NCBI RefSeq assembly: GCF_025398315.1
Contig: NZ_JAODOQ010000001.1
Location: 3,720,001-3,784,000, forward strand
Reading direction: 5' to 3'
From: Shewanella phaeophyticola
Lineage (GTDB): Bacteria; Pseudomonadota; Gammaproteobacteria; Enterobacterales; Shewanellaceae
Length of the DNA: 64,000 bases
In this document: positions 8,757 to 18,156 of the stretch, one piece after another
Numbering within the stretch: position 1 is the first letter of the stretch
How the letters are laid out: each line of letters opens with the position of its first letter
Position numbers and translations under genes: made by a program
The notes under the pieces: model-generated
Databases searched by the model: none
Told to the model about the DNA's origin: nothing
What the model saw: only the letters and a program-made list of their open reading frames with translations

Positions 8757-9578
8757 ATGAGCATAAACAGACGTCAAGCTTTGACACAAATTATTGGTAT
8801 AAGCACCGCCGCTGCTGGGGCGACTTTAATGGGTACGTCGGCTTTTGCAGCGACAGACACTGACGGGAATTACCGTTTAGAGTTAGGGGAAAAACTAAAA
8901 TACGCACCACTCGATGCCATGGCAACCGCCAAACTCGCTTATGAAACAGGTGGTGGCTGTATGCACCAGGTATTCCACGCCATTATTACTATGCTTGCGG
9001 CATCTGACAGTGCTGACGCGTCTAAATTTGCCACTATCCCTACTGCATTAGCAGGTTATGGTTGGGCAGGTGTTGTGGGTCAAGGTACTCTTTGCGGTAA
9101 CTTAAATGCTTCTGGTATGTTGATTAATATTCTTGATGATATTAACGGTCAAAACAGTTCAATTATTGGCGCATCGTTCCGTTACTATGAAACGACGGAT
9201 CTTCCATTATCTTCAGATGAATTTATTGCAGGTATTGGCTCTACTGCAGAAAAATCACTTGAAGTAGGCGCAACCTCAATTGCCAATAGTCCATTGTGTC
9301 ACTCTTCTATCAGTAACTGGTCAGCCGCATCAGGCAAAGAGTTTGCGTTGAAAGGTGAACGCTGCAAACGTCTGTCAGCTAGTATGGCTTACTACATTGT
9401 TGAGTTACTTAACCGCGCATATGCTGGTGAAGATATTTCACTATTAGAAATCGCAACACCATCAACTGAAGCACAAGCTTGTCAGTCTTGCCATGGCGTA
9501 AGTTCAACTATGGGCTCTGCTGCCAGCGTTAAAACCGATATGGAATGTACCACTTGCCATACAGGACATTTCAATTAA
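8757..9578 (+). CDS. Split-Soret type di-haem cytochrome c, Tat/Sec exported
   Basis: 273 residues. The N-terminus (MSINRRQALTQIIGISTAAA) has a twin-arginine followed by a hydrophobic stretch ending ...GTSAFA, so it is likely exported by Tat. The middle contains GGGCMHQVFHAI and GWAGVVGQGTLCG, characteristic of the C_GCAxxG_C_C/split-Soret family. Two haem-c sites lie at the C-terminus: CQSCH near residue 242 and CTTCH near 264. Family members are periplasmic electron-transfer cytochromes of unclear role. The ATG at 8757 is chosen over upstream non-ATG starts because it begins the signal peptide and has AAGGG upstream. The next gene starts 10 nt after the stop, so the two are an operon. Confidence 0.85.
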   Translation: MSINRRQALTQIIGISTAAAGATLMGTSAFAATDTDGNYRLELGEKLKYAPLDAMATAKLAYETGGGCMHQVFHAIITMLAASDSADASKFATIPTALAGYGWAGVVGQGTLCGNLNASGMLINILDDINGQNSSIIGASFRYYETTDLPLSSDEFIAGIGSTAEKSLEVGATSIANSPLCHSSISNWSAASGKEFALKGERCKRLSASMAYYIVELLNRAYAGEDISLLEIATPSTEAQACQSCHGVSSTMGSAASVKTDMECTTCHTGHFN

Positions 9579-9588
9579 GGAGCGCATT

Positions 9589-10146
9589 ATGAAGATCAAA
9601 TATCTTAGCGCCATTTTAGCCAGTAGTTTGCTAATTTTTGGTTGTGGTAGTGACAACGATGATGAAGATATTATTGTTGATGATACGCCGGTTGTGGTTG
9701 TGCCACCTGTGGTAGTCGATCCTGTGAGTGAAGCCATTGATGTTAATGAAGCAACTGATATCTCAATGCAACTTGACTCATTTGATGCGGCAACAGGGGC
9801 ATTAACATTCACTTTAAGCAATGCTGATGGTAAAGCCATTACCAATGCTAACGAGTATGACATTGTGTATTTTGGGTTTCCTGACCCAGCGTCTCCGTCA
9901 ACCAAGGCAAAAGCATGGAAACGTTGGCATGTATCTCAAAGCTTTGGCTGTGATCAAACCGATGCTGAAAATTGTGCGGGCTTATTAGAAGAAACCGATA
10001 CCGAAGGTCAATATTCCTTTAATGCTATCGATTTAGACCTAGAAAGCAAAGCCGCTGCAGGCGCTGTTGAAGTGTTCAAAGTGGCAGTACAAATTCATGG
10101 TTCAAATGTCAGTAATGAAATCACCCTGATTGCTGCCGATGAATGA
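9589..10146 (+). CDS. Lipoprotein resembling the N-terminal domain of MtrC/OmcA, without haem
   Basis: 185 residues with a lipoprotein signal (LLIFGC, Cys about residue 19), then a very acidic stretch and a Pro/Val linker. The rest (about 55-185) has the look of the N-terminal beta domain of OmcA/MtrC decahaem cytochromes: FTLSNADGKAITN, then WHVSQSFGCDQTDAENCAGL, then EGQYSFNAIDLDL. There is no CxxCH motif. It has a strong ribosome site (AAGGAG) 10 nt after the split-Soret cytochrome stop and is followed by a terminator. I infer an outer-membrane anchor or docking subunit for the cytochrome. The similarity is from memory of the family pattern. Confidence 0.55.
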   Translation: MKIKYLSAILASSLLIFGCGSDNDDEDIIVDDTPVVVVPPVVVDPVSEAIDVNEATDISMQLDSFDAATGALTFTLSNADGKAITNANEYDIVYFGFPDPASPSTKAKAWKRWHVSQSFGCDQTDAENCAGLLEETDTEGQYSFNAIDLDLESKAAAGAVEVFKVAVQIHGSNVSNEITLIAADE

Positions 10147-10206
10147 TGACTTCCCCCATCCTAGTTAGGGTTACCGCCAGTTCCCCTTTTACTAGGTAAT
10201 GGCCTC

Positions 10207-10238
10207 AAGCCGTAGGATCGATGCTGCGGCTTTTTTTT
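10207..10238 (+). terminator. Rho-independent terminator after cytochrome-lipoprotein unit
   Basis: AAGCCGTAG (10207-10215) pairs with CTGCGGCTT (10224-10232, one G-T pair), followed by eight T. Confidence 0.85.
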
Positions 10239-10256
10239 AAATATAATACTAATCCC

Positions 10257-10287
10257 AAAAAAAGGGTCTCATCATTGAGACCCTTTT
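10257..10287 (-). terminator. Rho-independent terminator after prolyl oligopeptidase gene
   Basis: AAAAGGGTCTCA (10260-10271) pairs with TGAGACCCTTTT (10276-10287) around a 4-nt loop. On the minus strand it ends in seven T. Confidence 0.85.
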
Positions 10288-10306
10288 CTATCGACAAACC
10301 AAGAAA

Positions 10307-12400
10307 CTAACGTAATTGCTGCATTAAATAGGCGTATACCATTGAGATAAGCTCTGCGGCTTGGGTATTGTCAGCAGCACCGGCATGGCCTCCTTCAATG
10401 TTTTCGTAGTACAACACATCAATGCCCATGTCTTCCATTTTAGCAACCATTTTACGTGCGTGAGCAGGGTGAACACGGTCGTCACGGGTTGAAGTAGTAA
10501 AAAACACTTTAGGGTATTTAACACCTTGTTTTAAATTATGATATGGCGAGTAAGTTTTAATGTATTGCCACTCCTCAGCAATATCAGGATTACCGTATTC
10601 GCCCATCCAACTGGCACCTGCCAACAGCTTGTTATAACGCTTCATGTCGAGCAATGGCACCTGACATACCACTGCATTATATAAATCAGGACGACGCGTA
10701 AACGCAGCCCCCATTAACAAACCACCGTTACTGCCACCTTGAATACCTAAATGCTGGCTTGTGGTAATTTTGCGGGCAATTAAGTCTTCGGCAATGGCTT
10801 CAAAATCTTCAAACGCTTTATGACGATTCTCTTTTAACGCCGCCTGATGCCAAGCTGGGCCGTACTCGCCACCACCACGAATATTTGCCAACACATATAC
10901 GCCGCCCTGTTCGAGCCAGTTTTTACCCACTGTAGCCGAATATGACGGTAGACGAGAGACTTCAAAACCACCATAGGCATAAAGTAGCGTAGGGTTACTG
11001 CCGTCTAACTTAATATCTTTGGCCATGACCACAAAGTAAGGCACTTTGGTGCCGTCTTTAGACTGAGCAAAAAATTGTTTGGTTGTAAACTTATCAGCGG
11101 CAAACTGTTGTGGCATACCTTTGACTTTGTCGGCTTTTAGCGTGGCACCATTAACACGATACAAGGATGATGGTTCTAAAAAGCTAGTGTAATCAACAAA
11201 AAACTCATCACTGTCGCGCTGAACATCAAACACACTTAAGGTGCCATTGGCGTCAAATGGGGCAGTGTCGCTTTGCCACTCACCTTTGTTATTTTGGGTA
11301 TACCGTACGAGTTTACTTTTAACATCGTCTAACCAGGTGACAAATACCGCATTTTTACTGAAGTTAATTTGCGAAATAAAAGCCGTGGCGGTGGGCGATA
11401 CAAATTCATTAAACTCAGGCTTTTGCGCGATCAGTTTGTCTACCGGGGTAAACACAACTGCACCTTGCTTAAAGGTTGCTTTATCGGTGACTAACTCGCT
11501 TTTCAGCTCAATGTATAGCTGGCCTTTAAAGTAGCCTTTAATGTCTGCATCGGCTGGTAAAGGCAACGCCACCAGCTTATCGTTTTGATACACGTAATGC
11601 TTAGCCGTATAAAAAGTTAAGCTTTCGGTAATAATATTCAGTGGCTTTTTATCATCAAAAATAACGTAACCCGCTGAGGCTACAGATGTTTTATCGCCTG
11701 TAAAGATGGTCTTCGCTTCAGATAACGGTGTGCCGCGTTTCCATAGTTTTACTAAGCTTGGGTAACCCGAATCAGTCATGCTATTACCGTCGCCAAAATC
11801 GGTGCCAATAAAGACCGTATCTTTATCAATCCAACTCACTATCGATTTAGCCTCATCGACCATAAATGGCTTTTGTGCCTTATCAACAAAGCTTTTAGTG
11901 GTGAGGTCAAACTCACGCACCTCAGCAGCATCGGCGCCGCCACGAGATAACGACACTAAGCAGCGTTCATTTTGTGGGTATTGGCAGTTCATACCTTTAT
12001 ACACCCAGTTAACGCCTTCGGCTTTACCCAGGGCGTCAATGTCGAGCACGGTTTCCCATTTAGGATCAGCTTTTGCGTATTCTTCTAGCGTGGTTCGACG
12101 ATAAATACCGCGAGTATGAGTTTCGTCTTTCCAAAAATTGTAAAAATAGTCGCCCGTGCGTCTCGCATAAGGGATCCGCGCTTCGTTGTTAAGAATCTCA
12201 AGGCTATTGGCAACTAAGGTATCAAAGCCTTTATAGCCTTTAATGTGGGTGGCAGACACATCATTTTGCTGCTTTACCCAGGTCATCGGCTTGGCACCTT
12301 CAACCTCTTCTAACCAAATAAACTTGTCTTCTTCTGCTTGGATTTGTGTGGCCATTGTCATTGCACTCGCTACGCATAAAGGTATGATTCTTTTAAGCAT
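10307..12400 (-). CDS. Prolyl oligopeptidase (S9A family), secreted
   Basis: 697 residues, a normal length for prolyl endopeptidase. The signal peptide MLKRIIPLCVASAMTMATQ is followed by the N-terminal WLEEVEGAKPMTWVKQQN, a family hallmark, then the beta-propeller, then the alpha/beta hydrolase domain. The catalytic serine is in GGSNGGLL (near residue 555), Asp in TRDDRVHPAHA (near 641) and His in GGHAG (near 672). It should cleave short peptides after proline in the periplasm. The gene is monocistronic, ending in its own terminator. Confidence 0.93.
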   Translation of the reverse strand: MLKRIIPLCVASAMTMATQIQAEEDKFIWLEEVEGAKPMTWVKQQNDVSATHIKGYKGFDTLVANSLEILNNEARIPYARRTGDYFYNFWKDETHTRGIYRRTTLEEYAKADPKWETVLDIDALGKAEGVNWVYKGMNCQYPQNERCLVSLSRGGADAAEVREFDLTTKSFVDKAQKPFMVDEAKSIVSWIDKDTVFIGTDFGDGNSMTDSGYPSLVKLWKRGTPLSEAKTIFTGDKTSVASAGYVIFDDKKPLNIITESLTFYTAKHYVYQNDKLVALPLPADADIKGYFKGQLYIELKSELVTDKATFKQGAVVFTPVDKLIAQKPEFNEFVSPTATAFISQINFSKNAVFVTWLDDVKSKLVRYTQNNKGEWQSDTAPFDANGTLSVFDVQRDSDEFFVDYTSFLEPSSLYRVNGATLKADKVKGMPQQFAADKFTTKQFFAQSKDGTKVPYFVVMAKDIKLDGSNPTLLYAYGGFEVSRLPSYSATVGKNWLEQGGVYVLANIRGGGEYGPAWHQAALKENRHKAFEDFEAIAEDLIARKITTSQHLGIQGGSNGGLLMGAAFTRRPDLYNAVVCQVPLLDMKRYNKLLAGASWMGEYGNPDIAEEWQYIKTYSPYHNLKQGVKYPKVFFTTSTRDDRVHPAHARKMVAKMEDMGIDVLYYENIEGGHAGAADNTQAAELISMVYAYLMQQLR

Positions 12401-12595
12401 TAAAATGTCCTTTTTGTTGTTTGCTTAGGTGTATTTATTATTGTGTAGTTACTTTATATCAATTAAGCAGATGTTCAATCGCTAAGCTGCTACAAACTGT
12501 TACGAGCAGCCCGTTGATTCAAGGTTACAAAGCCCTTTATCTTCCTTCTTTTAATCATTTACGGCATAGTGATGCATTGCCAATCGGAGCCACCA

Positions 12596-14074
12596 ATGCC
12601 AATAACAACAGAAACGACCACCAGCATTGACACCACTAAACGGCCTTTTTGGTTAAATCCGCAATACGGTTTTTATTTACCTGTTACCCTGATCGCCGGT
12701 TTATTATTACTTTTCCCCACAACCACATTGGCACTATTAAGCCAATTTACTCAGTTTTTTCTCGACTATTTTGACTCACAATTTATTCAATTTTCGAGCC
12801 TATTACTGCTCTCCGCAACGGTAATATGCTTTAGCCCCATAGGACGAATTCGCTTGGGCGGCAATGAGGCACAAACAGAGTTCAGTTTTATGAGCTGGAT
12901 GGCAATGCTATTTACAGCAGGCATGGGATCTGGGCTGATATTTTGGGGCGTGGCAGAACCGGTTTATCACTATGTGAATCCACCAGAGTTTTTACAACAA
13001 TCTTTTTCATCTGTGCCGGGTGCGCTAGCCATTACCCATTTTCACTGGGGGCTTCATGCTTGGGCTATTTACGCCATGGCAGGGTTGGTTATGGCCTGGT
13101 TTGCCTATAATAAACAACGCAGTTTACGGGTGAGTGCCAGCTTTAGTGCAGACAAACCTAAGTGGTTAAATTTGATTGATTTATTGGCAGTTGTAGCCAT
13201 TATTTTTGGTATCGCCGGCACATTTGCCAATACCATTGCCTTAATCCAAACAGGGGTAGAACAAGCACTTGGATTAGATATTGGCTCGTTGGCGTTTAGA
13301 ATTGGGATGATATTGATCATTGCCGCATTGTTTACCTTATCGTCTCTTGCAGGATTAAATAATGGTATTAAACGCTTAAGCCAATTTAACAGCTTATTTA
13401 TGGTCGCAATGTTAGTTCTGGTTATCGCGCTAGTTAATCCATTAAACACCTTACAGTTAACTTTTGAGTCGACCTTAAACTACATCAAGTTATTACCCAA
13501 AATGTCTTTTGGGGTTGGTCAGCCAGAACAGTGGAGCCAAGGTTGGACGGTCATTTATTTAGTATGGTGGATAGCTTGGGCACCTTTTGTGGGGCCGTTT
13601 ATCGCCAGAATAAGTAAAGGCCGAAGTATTAGGCAATTTTTAAGTTGCACCATCTTATTGCCAACCATAACGTCTATTATTTGGTTTTCAGCGTTTGGTG
13701 GTAGCGTATTAACTCAGCCTTATGCCAGCGCCATTATGGATGCGGTTAACCAACAATACACATTGGGACTGTTTAGTTTTTTTGAGCAAATGCCGTTGGG
13801 CGCGTTATTGTCTGCCGCTGCACTATTGTTGTTGGTGACCTTTTTAATTACCAGTGCTGACTCATCAATTTATATCGCCAGCTTATTAACGGATAACGAC
13901 ACGCGCGACGCCAAAATATTGTGGAGCATAATTTTAATCGCCATAACCATTGCGCTGGTGAGTATTAACGATGTCGACCTTAACAAACAAGTCGCGATTG
14001 TGGGGGCGATTCCCTTTACCTTAGTGCTCAGCTTACAAGTGATATTTTGGGTGCGAGATGTATTAAAACGTTAG
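12596..14074 (+). CDS. BCCT-family (betaine/carnitine/choline) transporter
   Basis: 492 residues with twelve hydrophobic segments. The family signature GMGSGLIFWGVAEP is near residue 107 and the tryptophan-rich motif VWWIAWAPFVGPFIARIS lies in the second half. Members import quaternary ammonium compounds such as betaine for osmoprotection, driven by Na+ or H+. The short C-terminus lacks the long osmosensing tail of BetP-like proteins. Start choice: the ATG at 12596 has GGAG six nt before it; an upstream in-frame ATG at 12569 has no ribosome site. It is divergent from the peptidase gene. Confidence 0.9.
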   Translation: MPITTETTTSIDTTKRPFWLNPQYGFYLPVTLIAGLLLLFPTTTLALLSQFTQFFLDYFDSQFIQFSSLLLLSATVICFSPIGRIRLGGNEAQTEFSFMSWMAMLFTAGMGSGLIFWGVAEPVYHYVNPPEFLQQSFSSVPGALAITHFHWGLHAWAIYAMAGLVMAWFAYNKQRSLRVSASFSADKPKWLNLIDLLAVVAIIFGIAGTFANTIALIQTGVEQALGLDIGSLAFRIGMILIIAALFTLSSLAGLNNGIKRLSQFNSLFMVAMLVLVIALVNPLNTLQLTFESTLNYIKLLPKMSFGVGQPEQWSQGWTVIYLVWWIAWAPFVGPFIARISKGRSIRQFLSCTILLPTITSIIWFSAFGGSVLTQPYASAIMDAVNQQYTLGLFSFFEQMPLGALLSAAALLLLVTFLITSADSSIYIASLLTDNDTRDAKILWSIILIAITIALVSINDVDLNKQVAIVGAIPFTLVLSLQVIFWVRDVLKR

Positions 14075-14160
14075 TCTTTACCTATTTTACTGACGAAACA
14101 GGTATAATACTCACTCAGTATTAAACTGACCCATTCAAACCAATATAGATAGGCAGTAAC

Positions 14161-14439
14161 ATGGCTAAAACGGCAGCGGCACTTCACATTTTAGTAAAAC
14201 ACCAAACTCAAGCTGAAGACATTATTAAACAGCTGAATAAAGGCGCTAAGTTTGATGTGTTAGCCAAAAAGCATTCGAGTTGCCCGTCGGCCAAAAGTGG
14301 CGGTAATTTAGGAGAGTTTAAGAAGGGTCAAATGGTGCCACAGTTCGATAAAGTGTGTTTTCACGGCGAGCTAATTACCCCGCATTTAGTGAAAACAAAA
14401 TTTGGCTGGCACGTAGTAAAAGTGCTTTATCGAACATAG
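14161..14439 (+). CDS. ppiC: Parvulin-type peptidyl-prolyl isomerase
   Basis: 92 residues forming one stand-alone rotamase domain. HILVKHQTQAEDIIKQL begins it, the core has HSSCPSAKSGGNLGEFKKGQ, and it ends FGWHVVKVLYRT. This matches cytoplasmic PpiC (about 93 residues) in length and motifs, with no signal peptide. It should catalyse cis-trans isomerisation of X-Pro bonds. It lies 86 nt after the BCCT gene with its own upstream region, so is probably transcribed separately. Confidence 0.92.
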   Translation: MAKTAAALHILVKHQTQAEDIIKQLNKGAKFDVLAKKHSSCPSAKSGGNLGEFKKGQMVPQFDKVCFHGELITPHLVKTKFGWHVVKVLYRT

Positions 14440-14513
14440 GTTAATATTTAAGCCCCTTAGATGACAGTGAACGGTGATACATGCCCACTGTCATAGGCAT
14501 TGATTAACAGTCT

Positions 14514-15272
14514 TTATTGACGCAGTTTGATGTACAGCTCACCATCACGAATTTGAATATCATCGACACCATCGGCAAAGGTATTCCAAAAGCCTTTATC
14601 GCCAAACTCACTCACCAAATTAACGTTTTTCATATTGCCCAGCCACGCATTGGGAATAGGCACGCCCATTAAACTCACGCCCACGAGTGCCACAACAGGG
14701 CGACGATTAGCATCTAAACGGATATCCAGTCCTGTGTTGACCCGTAAAATTTCACCTGCCATCACCGGAAAGTCATTCGGTATCGGGATAAGCATGGTCG
14801 CACTGGCCAGGTTATTTGAGAAATCAATGGCCACGCGCTTGGCAAAATCAGGGTTGCGGCCAATCATCGCATTCACTTCTTTTTCACTAAAGGTCACTTG
14901 TCGGTCTGTGTCGTATTCACGATAAGCTTGAGGAGTGAGCTCGCCCTGGTCGTTGAGGGGCTTGTCATTAACCGAGCTGTCATTGATAGAATTGCGATTA
15001 TTAGGCGCATTGCTAGTATGAGTTGCATTTCTTGACGCGCTTGAGTCAACCTGCCAACCAAGCTGGGTTAGCTTTTGATCCAGCTGTTGCTCCTCTTTGG
15101 CATTTAAGGTCACAGGTGTCATTGGAGAGGGAAAAATATAAGTGCGAATAACAAAAAATGTCAGGCCTGCAGTGACTAACATGGTTGCCAAAATGATCAG
15201 CAATAACTTAACCCCAGAGGCACCCGTTTGTTGTTTGTAAGGCGCTGTTAAATTGATATTCGAAGCTCGCAT
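14514..15272 (-). CDS. Membrane-anchored periplasmic protein of unknown function
   Basis: 252 residues with one transmembrane helix at about 22-44 (VKLLLIILATMLVTAGLTFF), then a Asn/Ser-rich linker (about 80-105) and a C-terminal domain containing TFSEKEVNAMIGRNPDFAKRV and ATMLIPIPNDFPVMAGEILR. I do not recognise the family, though the ordered C-terminal domain looks conserved rather than spurious. The topology implies a periplasmic domain tethered to the inner membrane. It converges with ppiC and is probably monocistronic. Confidence 0.6.
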   Translation of the reverse strand: MRASNINLTAPYKQQTGASGVKLLLIILATMLVTAGLTFFVIRTYIFPSPMTPVTLNAKEEQQLDQKLTQLGWQVDSSASRNATHTSNAPNNRNSINDSSVNDKPLNDQGELTPQAYREYDTDRQVTFSEKEVNAMIGRNPDFAKRVAIDFSNNLASATMLIPIPNDFPVMAGEILRVNTGLDIRLDANRRPVVALVGVSLMGVPIPNAWLGNMKNVNLVSEFGDKGFWNTFADGVDDIQIRDGELYIKLRQ

Positions 15273-15484
15273 AGCCTGCTCTTTAATGATTTATTTTGTT
15301 CATGGTAATGCGCGCTAAGGCTAAACAGCAAATAAAAACCTTGCGCCTACATGATTATTGATGTCTATCCTAGTTAACATTTACTTAAAACTTGAGTTAC
15401 AAATGAGCCAAATTGTAATAAAGTTATAAGTCGAAAGTACGTAAATCAACCAAATGGGTTTGAGATAAATAAAGGATTATTTTA

Positions 15485-17050
15485 ATGCAGTTACTCTCTC
15501 GCGGTACCTTTACACCATTAATGATTGGCACCAGCCTTTTACTCGCAGCTTGTGGCGGCGGAGGTTCCTCTGGTGGCGATGATATCGATACAGGTTCAAC
15601 CTCACCGCAATGGGTTGAGGGGCAATTTGCTAGCTACTCAAGCTTGGCAAATCAATGCACAGCCTCTCTGACTCAAAAATTATGGTTACGCTCATGGAGC
15701 AACGATACTTACCTTTGGTATGACGAAATCATCGATCGCGATCCTGCACCATACAGTGTTGCGGAGTATTTTGATCTACTCAAAACAGAAGAATTATCAG
15801 ACACAGGCAACCTAAAAGATAACTTCCACTTTTCGATGTCGACTGAAGAATGGGACTTACTCAATGGCTCTGGCGCTTCAGTGGGTTATGGTATGACCTT
15901 GAGCTTACGCCAAGCGTCGACCGGTGTAAGCAGACAGGTCACCGTTGCTTATAATGAGCCCGATACACCCGCCAGTGACGCGGGTGTCAGCCGAGGAGCA
16001 ATCATTGTCTCGGTAGATGGTGTTGATGTAGCAACCGCCAATGACAGTGACAGTATTGATACCCTTAATGCCGGTTTATTCCCTAGCGACAGCGGTAAGC
16101 AAACTGAGTTTGTCGTGCGTGATTTAAATGCCGAAACCGACCGTAGTGTCACCTTAACTGCCGGTACCGTAGTATCATCCCCTGTACAAAATACTAAAAC
16201 CATTACGACCGACAGTGGCAAGGTAGGCTATTTACTGTTTAACTCGCATATCGCCACCGCTGAAAAAGGCTTGTATGATGCCATGACAACGTTGAGTAAT
16301 GCACAAGTTGATGATTTAGTAGTGGATATTCGTTATAACGGTGGTGGATTATTAGCTATTGCCAGCCAATTAGCGTACATGGTAGCTGGTGACACTGCGA
16401 CCAATAACCGTGTATTTGAGCGCACCAGCTTTAACGACAAATACCCAACGATTGACCCAGTAACAGGACAAACATTAACACCAATGCCGTTTTACTCTGA
16501 ATCTCTTGGGTTTAACACTTCATTACTTAGAAGCGGCGTATCACTACCCACATTAAACCTTAATCGTGTATTTGTGCTAACGACACCAGACACTTGTTCG
16601 GCAAGTGAAGCGTTAATGAATGCCCTGCGTGGTATTGACATTGAGGTCATTCAACTCGGTGATACCACTTGTGGTAAACCTTACGGTTTTTACCCCACAG
16701 ACAATTGCGACACGACCTACTTTACCATTCAATTTAAAGGGGTGAATGACAAAGGCTTTGGTGAGTATTCAGATGGGTTTGTCCCATCAACAAACCCAAC
16801 CTTAGACAGTGAAGTACCTGGCTGTATGCTAGATGATGACCTTACTCATGCTTTAGGTGATAGCGATGAAACACTGTTAAGTGCGGCGCTGTATTACCGT
16901 GACAACAACACCTGTCCGGTAACCGCAACGGCCATAGCCCGTGCCCCCGCCAAAAACACCTTTATTGACCCAGGCTTTATGTTACAAGACACCCGCAATC
17001 AAAATGTGCTGCTTAATAACCGCATTTTAACGCCGCAGGCTTCGGAGTAA
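15485..17050 (+). CDS. S41-family (C-terminal processing type) peptidase, lipoprotein
   Basis: 521 residues. The lipobox LLLAACGGGG makes it a lipoprotein. A PDZ-like region lies around residues 135-190 (DTPASDAGVSRGAIIVSVDG). The S41 core follows: KVGYLLFNSHI, DDLVVDIRYNGGGLLAIASQLA and the nucleophile serine region TPDTCSASEALMNAL near residue 370. Four or more cysteines in the last third could form disulfides. It probably processes or degrades envelope proteins. The start has AAGGA upstream. The small lipoprotein gene downstream starts 2 nt after the stop, so the two are co-transcribed. Confidence 0.88.
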   Translation: MQLLSRGTFTPLMIGTSLLLAACGGGGSSGGDDIDTGSTSPQWVEGQFASYSSLANQCTASLTQKLWLRSWSNDTYLWYDEIIDRDPAPYSVAEYFDLLKTEELSDTGNLKDNFHFSMSTEEWDLLNGSGASVGYGMTLSLRQASTGVSRQVTVAYNEPDTPASDAGVSRGAIIVSVDGVDVATANDSDSIDTLNAGLFPSDSGKQTEFVVRDLNAETDRSVTLTAGTVVSSPVQNTKTITTDSGKVGYLLFNSHIATAEKGLYDAMTTLSNAQVDDLVVDIRYNGGGLLAIASQLAYMVAGDTATNNRVFERTSFNDKYPTIDPVTGQTLTPMPFYSESLGFNTSLLRSGVSLPTLNLNRVFVLTTPDTCSASEALMNALRGIDIEVIQLGDTTCGKPYGFYPTDNCDTTYFTIQFKGVNDKGFGEYSDGFVPSTNPTLDSEVPGCMLDDDLTHALGDSDETLLSAALYYRDNNTCPVTATAIARAPAKNTFIDPGFMLQDTRNQNVLLNNRILTPQASE

Positions 17051-17052
17051 TA

Positions 17053-17442
17053 ATGCGTAAACCACTCATAGGGCTCATTGGCATGGTACTCATAACGGGT
17101 TGTGTCGCGACAGCAAGCGAGGAGCCGTCTTTGCCACAAGCTGCAACGCTAACTAATCCAAGTGTGCAGACCCACGCCGAGTTACAACAAGCAATAGCAA
17201 GCTTGTTGGGTGCCAGTAGTGTAGTGATTAGCGACAATGCCTTTACGCAATACAGCCAGGAAGTCATTGAGCGCGCACCGCACAAAGATGCCAACGGGTT
17301 ATTGATAATGGGGCGCAGTACTGACATTCCTGACGCGGTTCAGTTATTAAAACAAGGTGATACCTGCCTATTGCAACATGTGCAAAGCGGTAAAACGGCA
17401 ACATTGTCGCAAGTACGTTGTAAGCTTGAAGACACGCAATAG
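17053..17442 (+). CDS. Small lipoprotein co-transcribed with S41 peptidase
   Basis: 129 residues with the lipobox LITGC (Cys near residue 17). The mature part is hydrophilic, with a helix-rich region (ELQQAIASLLGASSVVISD) and two further Cys that could pair (CLLQHV, VRCKLED). The family is not recognised. The ribosome site GGAG sits at the end of the S41 gene. By context it could be an adaptor or inhibitor of the peptidase, but the sequence itself does not show this. Confidence 0.6.
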   Translation: MRKPLIGLIGMVLITGCVATASEEPSLPQAATLTNPSVQTHAELQQAIASLLGASSVVISDNAFTQYSQEVIERAPHKDANGLLIMGRSTDIPDAVQLLKQGDTCLLQHVQSGKTATLSQVRCKLEDTQ

Positions 17443-17479
17443 CAGTACATTGAGCGTTTGATATAAGCTAATACACAAT

Positions 17480-17517
17480 AAGGTCAGAACATATTAACCA
17501 TATGCTCTGGCCTTTTT
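17480..17517 (+). terminator. Rho-independent terminator after S41 unit
   Basis: AAGGTCAGA (17480-17488) pairs with TCTGGCCTT (17506-17514), with an extra inner CATAT/ATATG stem, followed by T5. Confidence 0.75.
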
Positions 17518-17728
17518 ATTATGCGTTAATTCATTTCACTGAACTGTACTTCACTAAACTGTTCACTCACGACAGTGTAATACTATTCCATCGTTCACTC
17601 GCCACCGAACACAACAATGAAACCACTTCGCCGGATTCTTTAACCAAACCGATAGAGCGCTTGCCCTCAACAGGTTAAAACGTGATAAAATCTCGCCCTA
17701 CTCACTTTTAACCGAACAAGGTCATGCA

Positions 17729-17980
17729 ATGAATCCGATTATTGCCATCTTAAAAGAACACCAGGTCACTGACGCTCAAATTAATGAGTTGTTTCAAACA
17801 TTGACTGAAAATCCATTTGCTGCAATGGCAACCATTGGCCAATTAGGTATTCCACCAGAAAAGCTGCAACAGTTGATGGCTCTTGTGATGCAAAACCCAG
17901 CATTAATCAAAGAAGCCGTGGTTGAGCTGGGCTTAGATTTCTCGAAAGTTGAAGCAGCAAAAGCGCAATTGCAGCAGTAA
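17729..17980 (+). CDS. DUF2999-like small protein
   Basis: 83 residues, wholly helical in appearance, with internal symmetry: ENPFAAMATIGQLGIPPEKL and then QNPALIKEAVVELGLDFSKV. I recognise this as the DUF2999 type found in Shewanella and Vibrio. It has no membrane segment and no known function. It is monocistronic with a clear terminator just after the stop. Length and sequence look intact. Confidence 0.7.
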   Translation: MNPIIAILKEHQVTDAQINELFQTLTENPFAAMATIGQLGIPPEKLQQLMALVMQNPALIKEAVVELGLDFSKVEAAKAQLQQ

Positions 17981-18012
17981 GTGTTACGAAAGCAAATAGT
18001 TTATTTCAGTTA

Positions 18013-18050
18013 AAAAAACGACCTGTGTATTACGACACTGGTCGTTTTTT
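18013..18050 (+). terminator. Rho-independent terminator
   Basis: AAAAAACGACC (18013-18023) pairs with GGTCGTTTTTT (18040-18050), with an additional inner GTGT/ACAC stem. Confidence 0.85.
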
Positions 18051-18156
18051 CGCATTTTCCCTAAACAATCTTGCCTCTCAAACCAAAAGCTTAACTAATA
18101 CTTACAAGTGGGTTACAATAATTTTACATTAAAATACTGTACATGGATGTTTTAAA

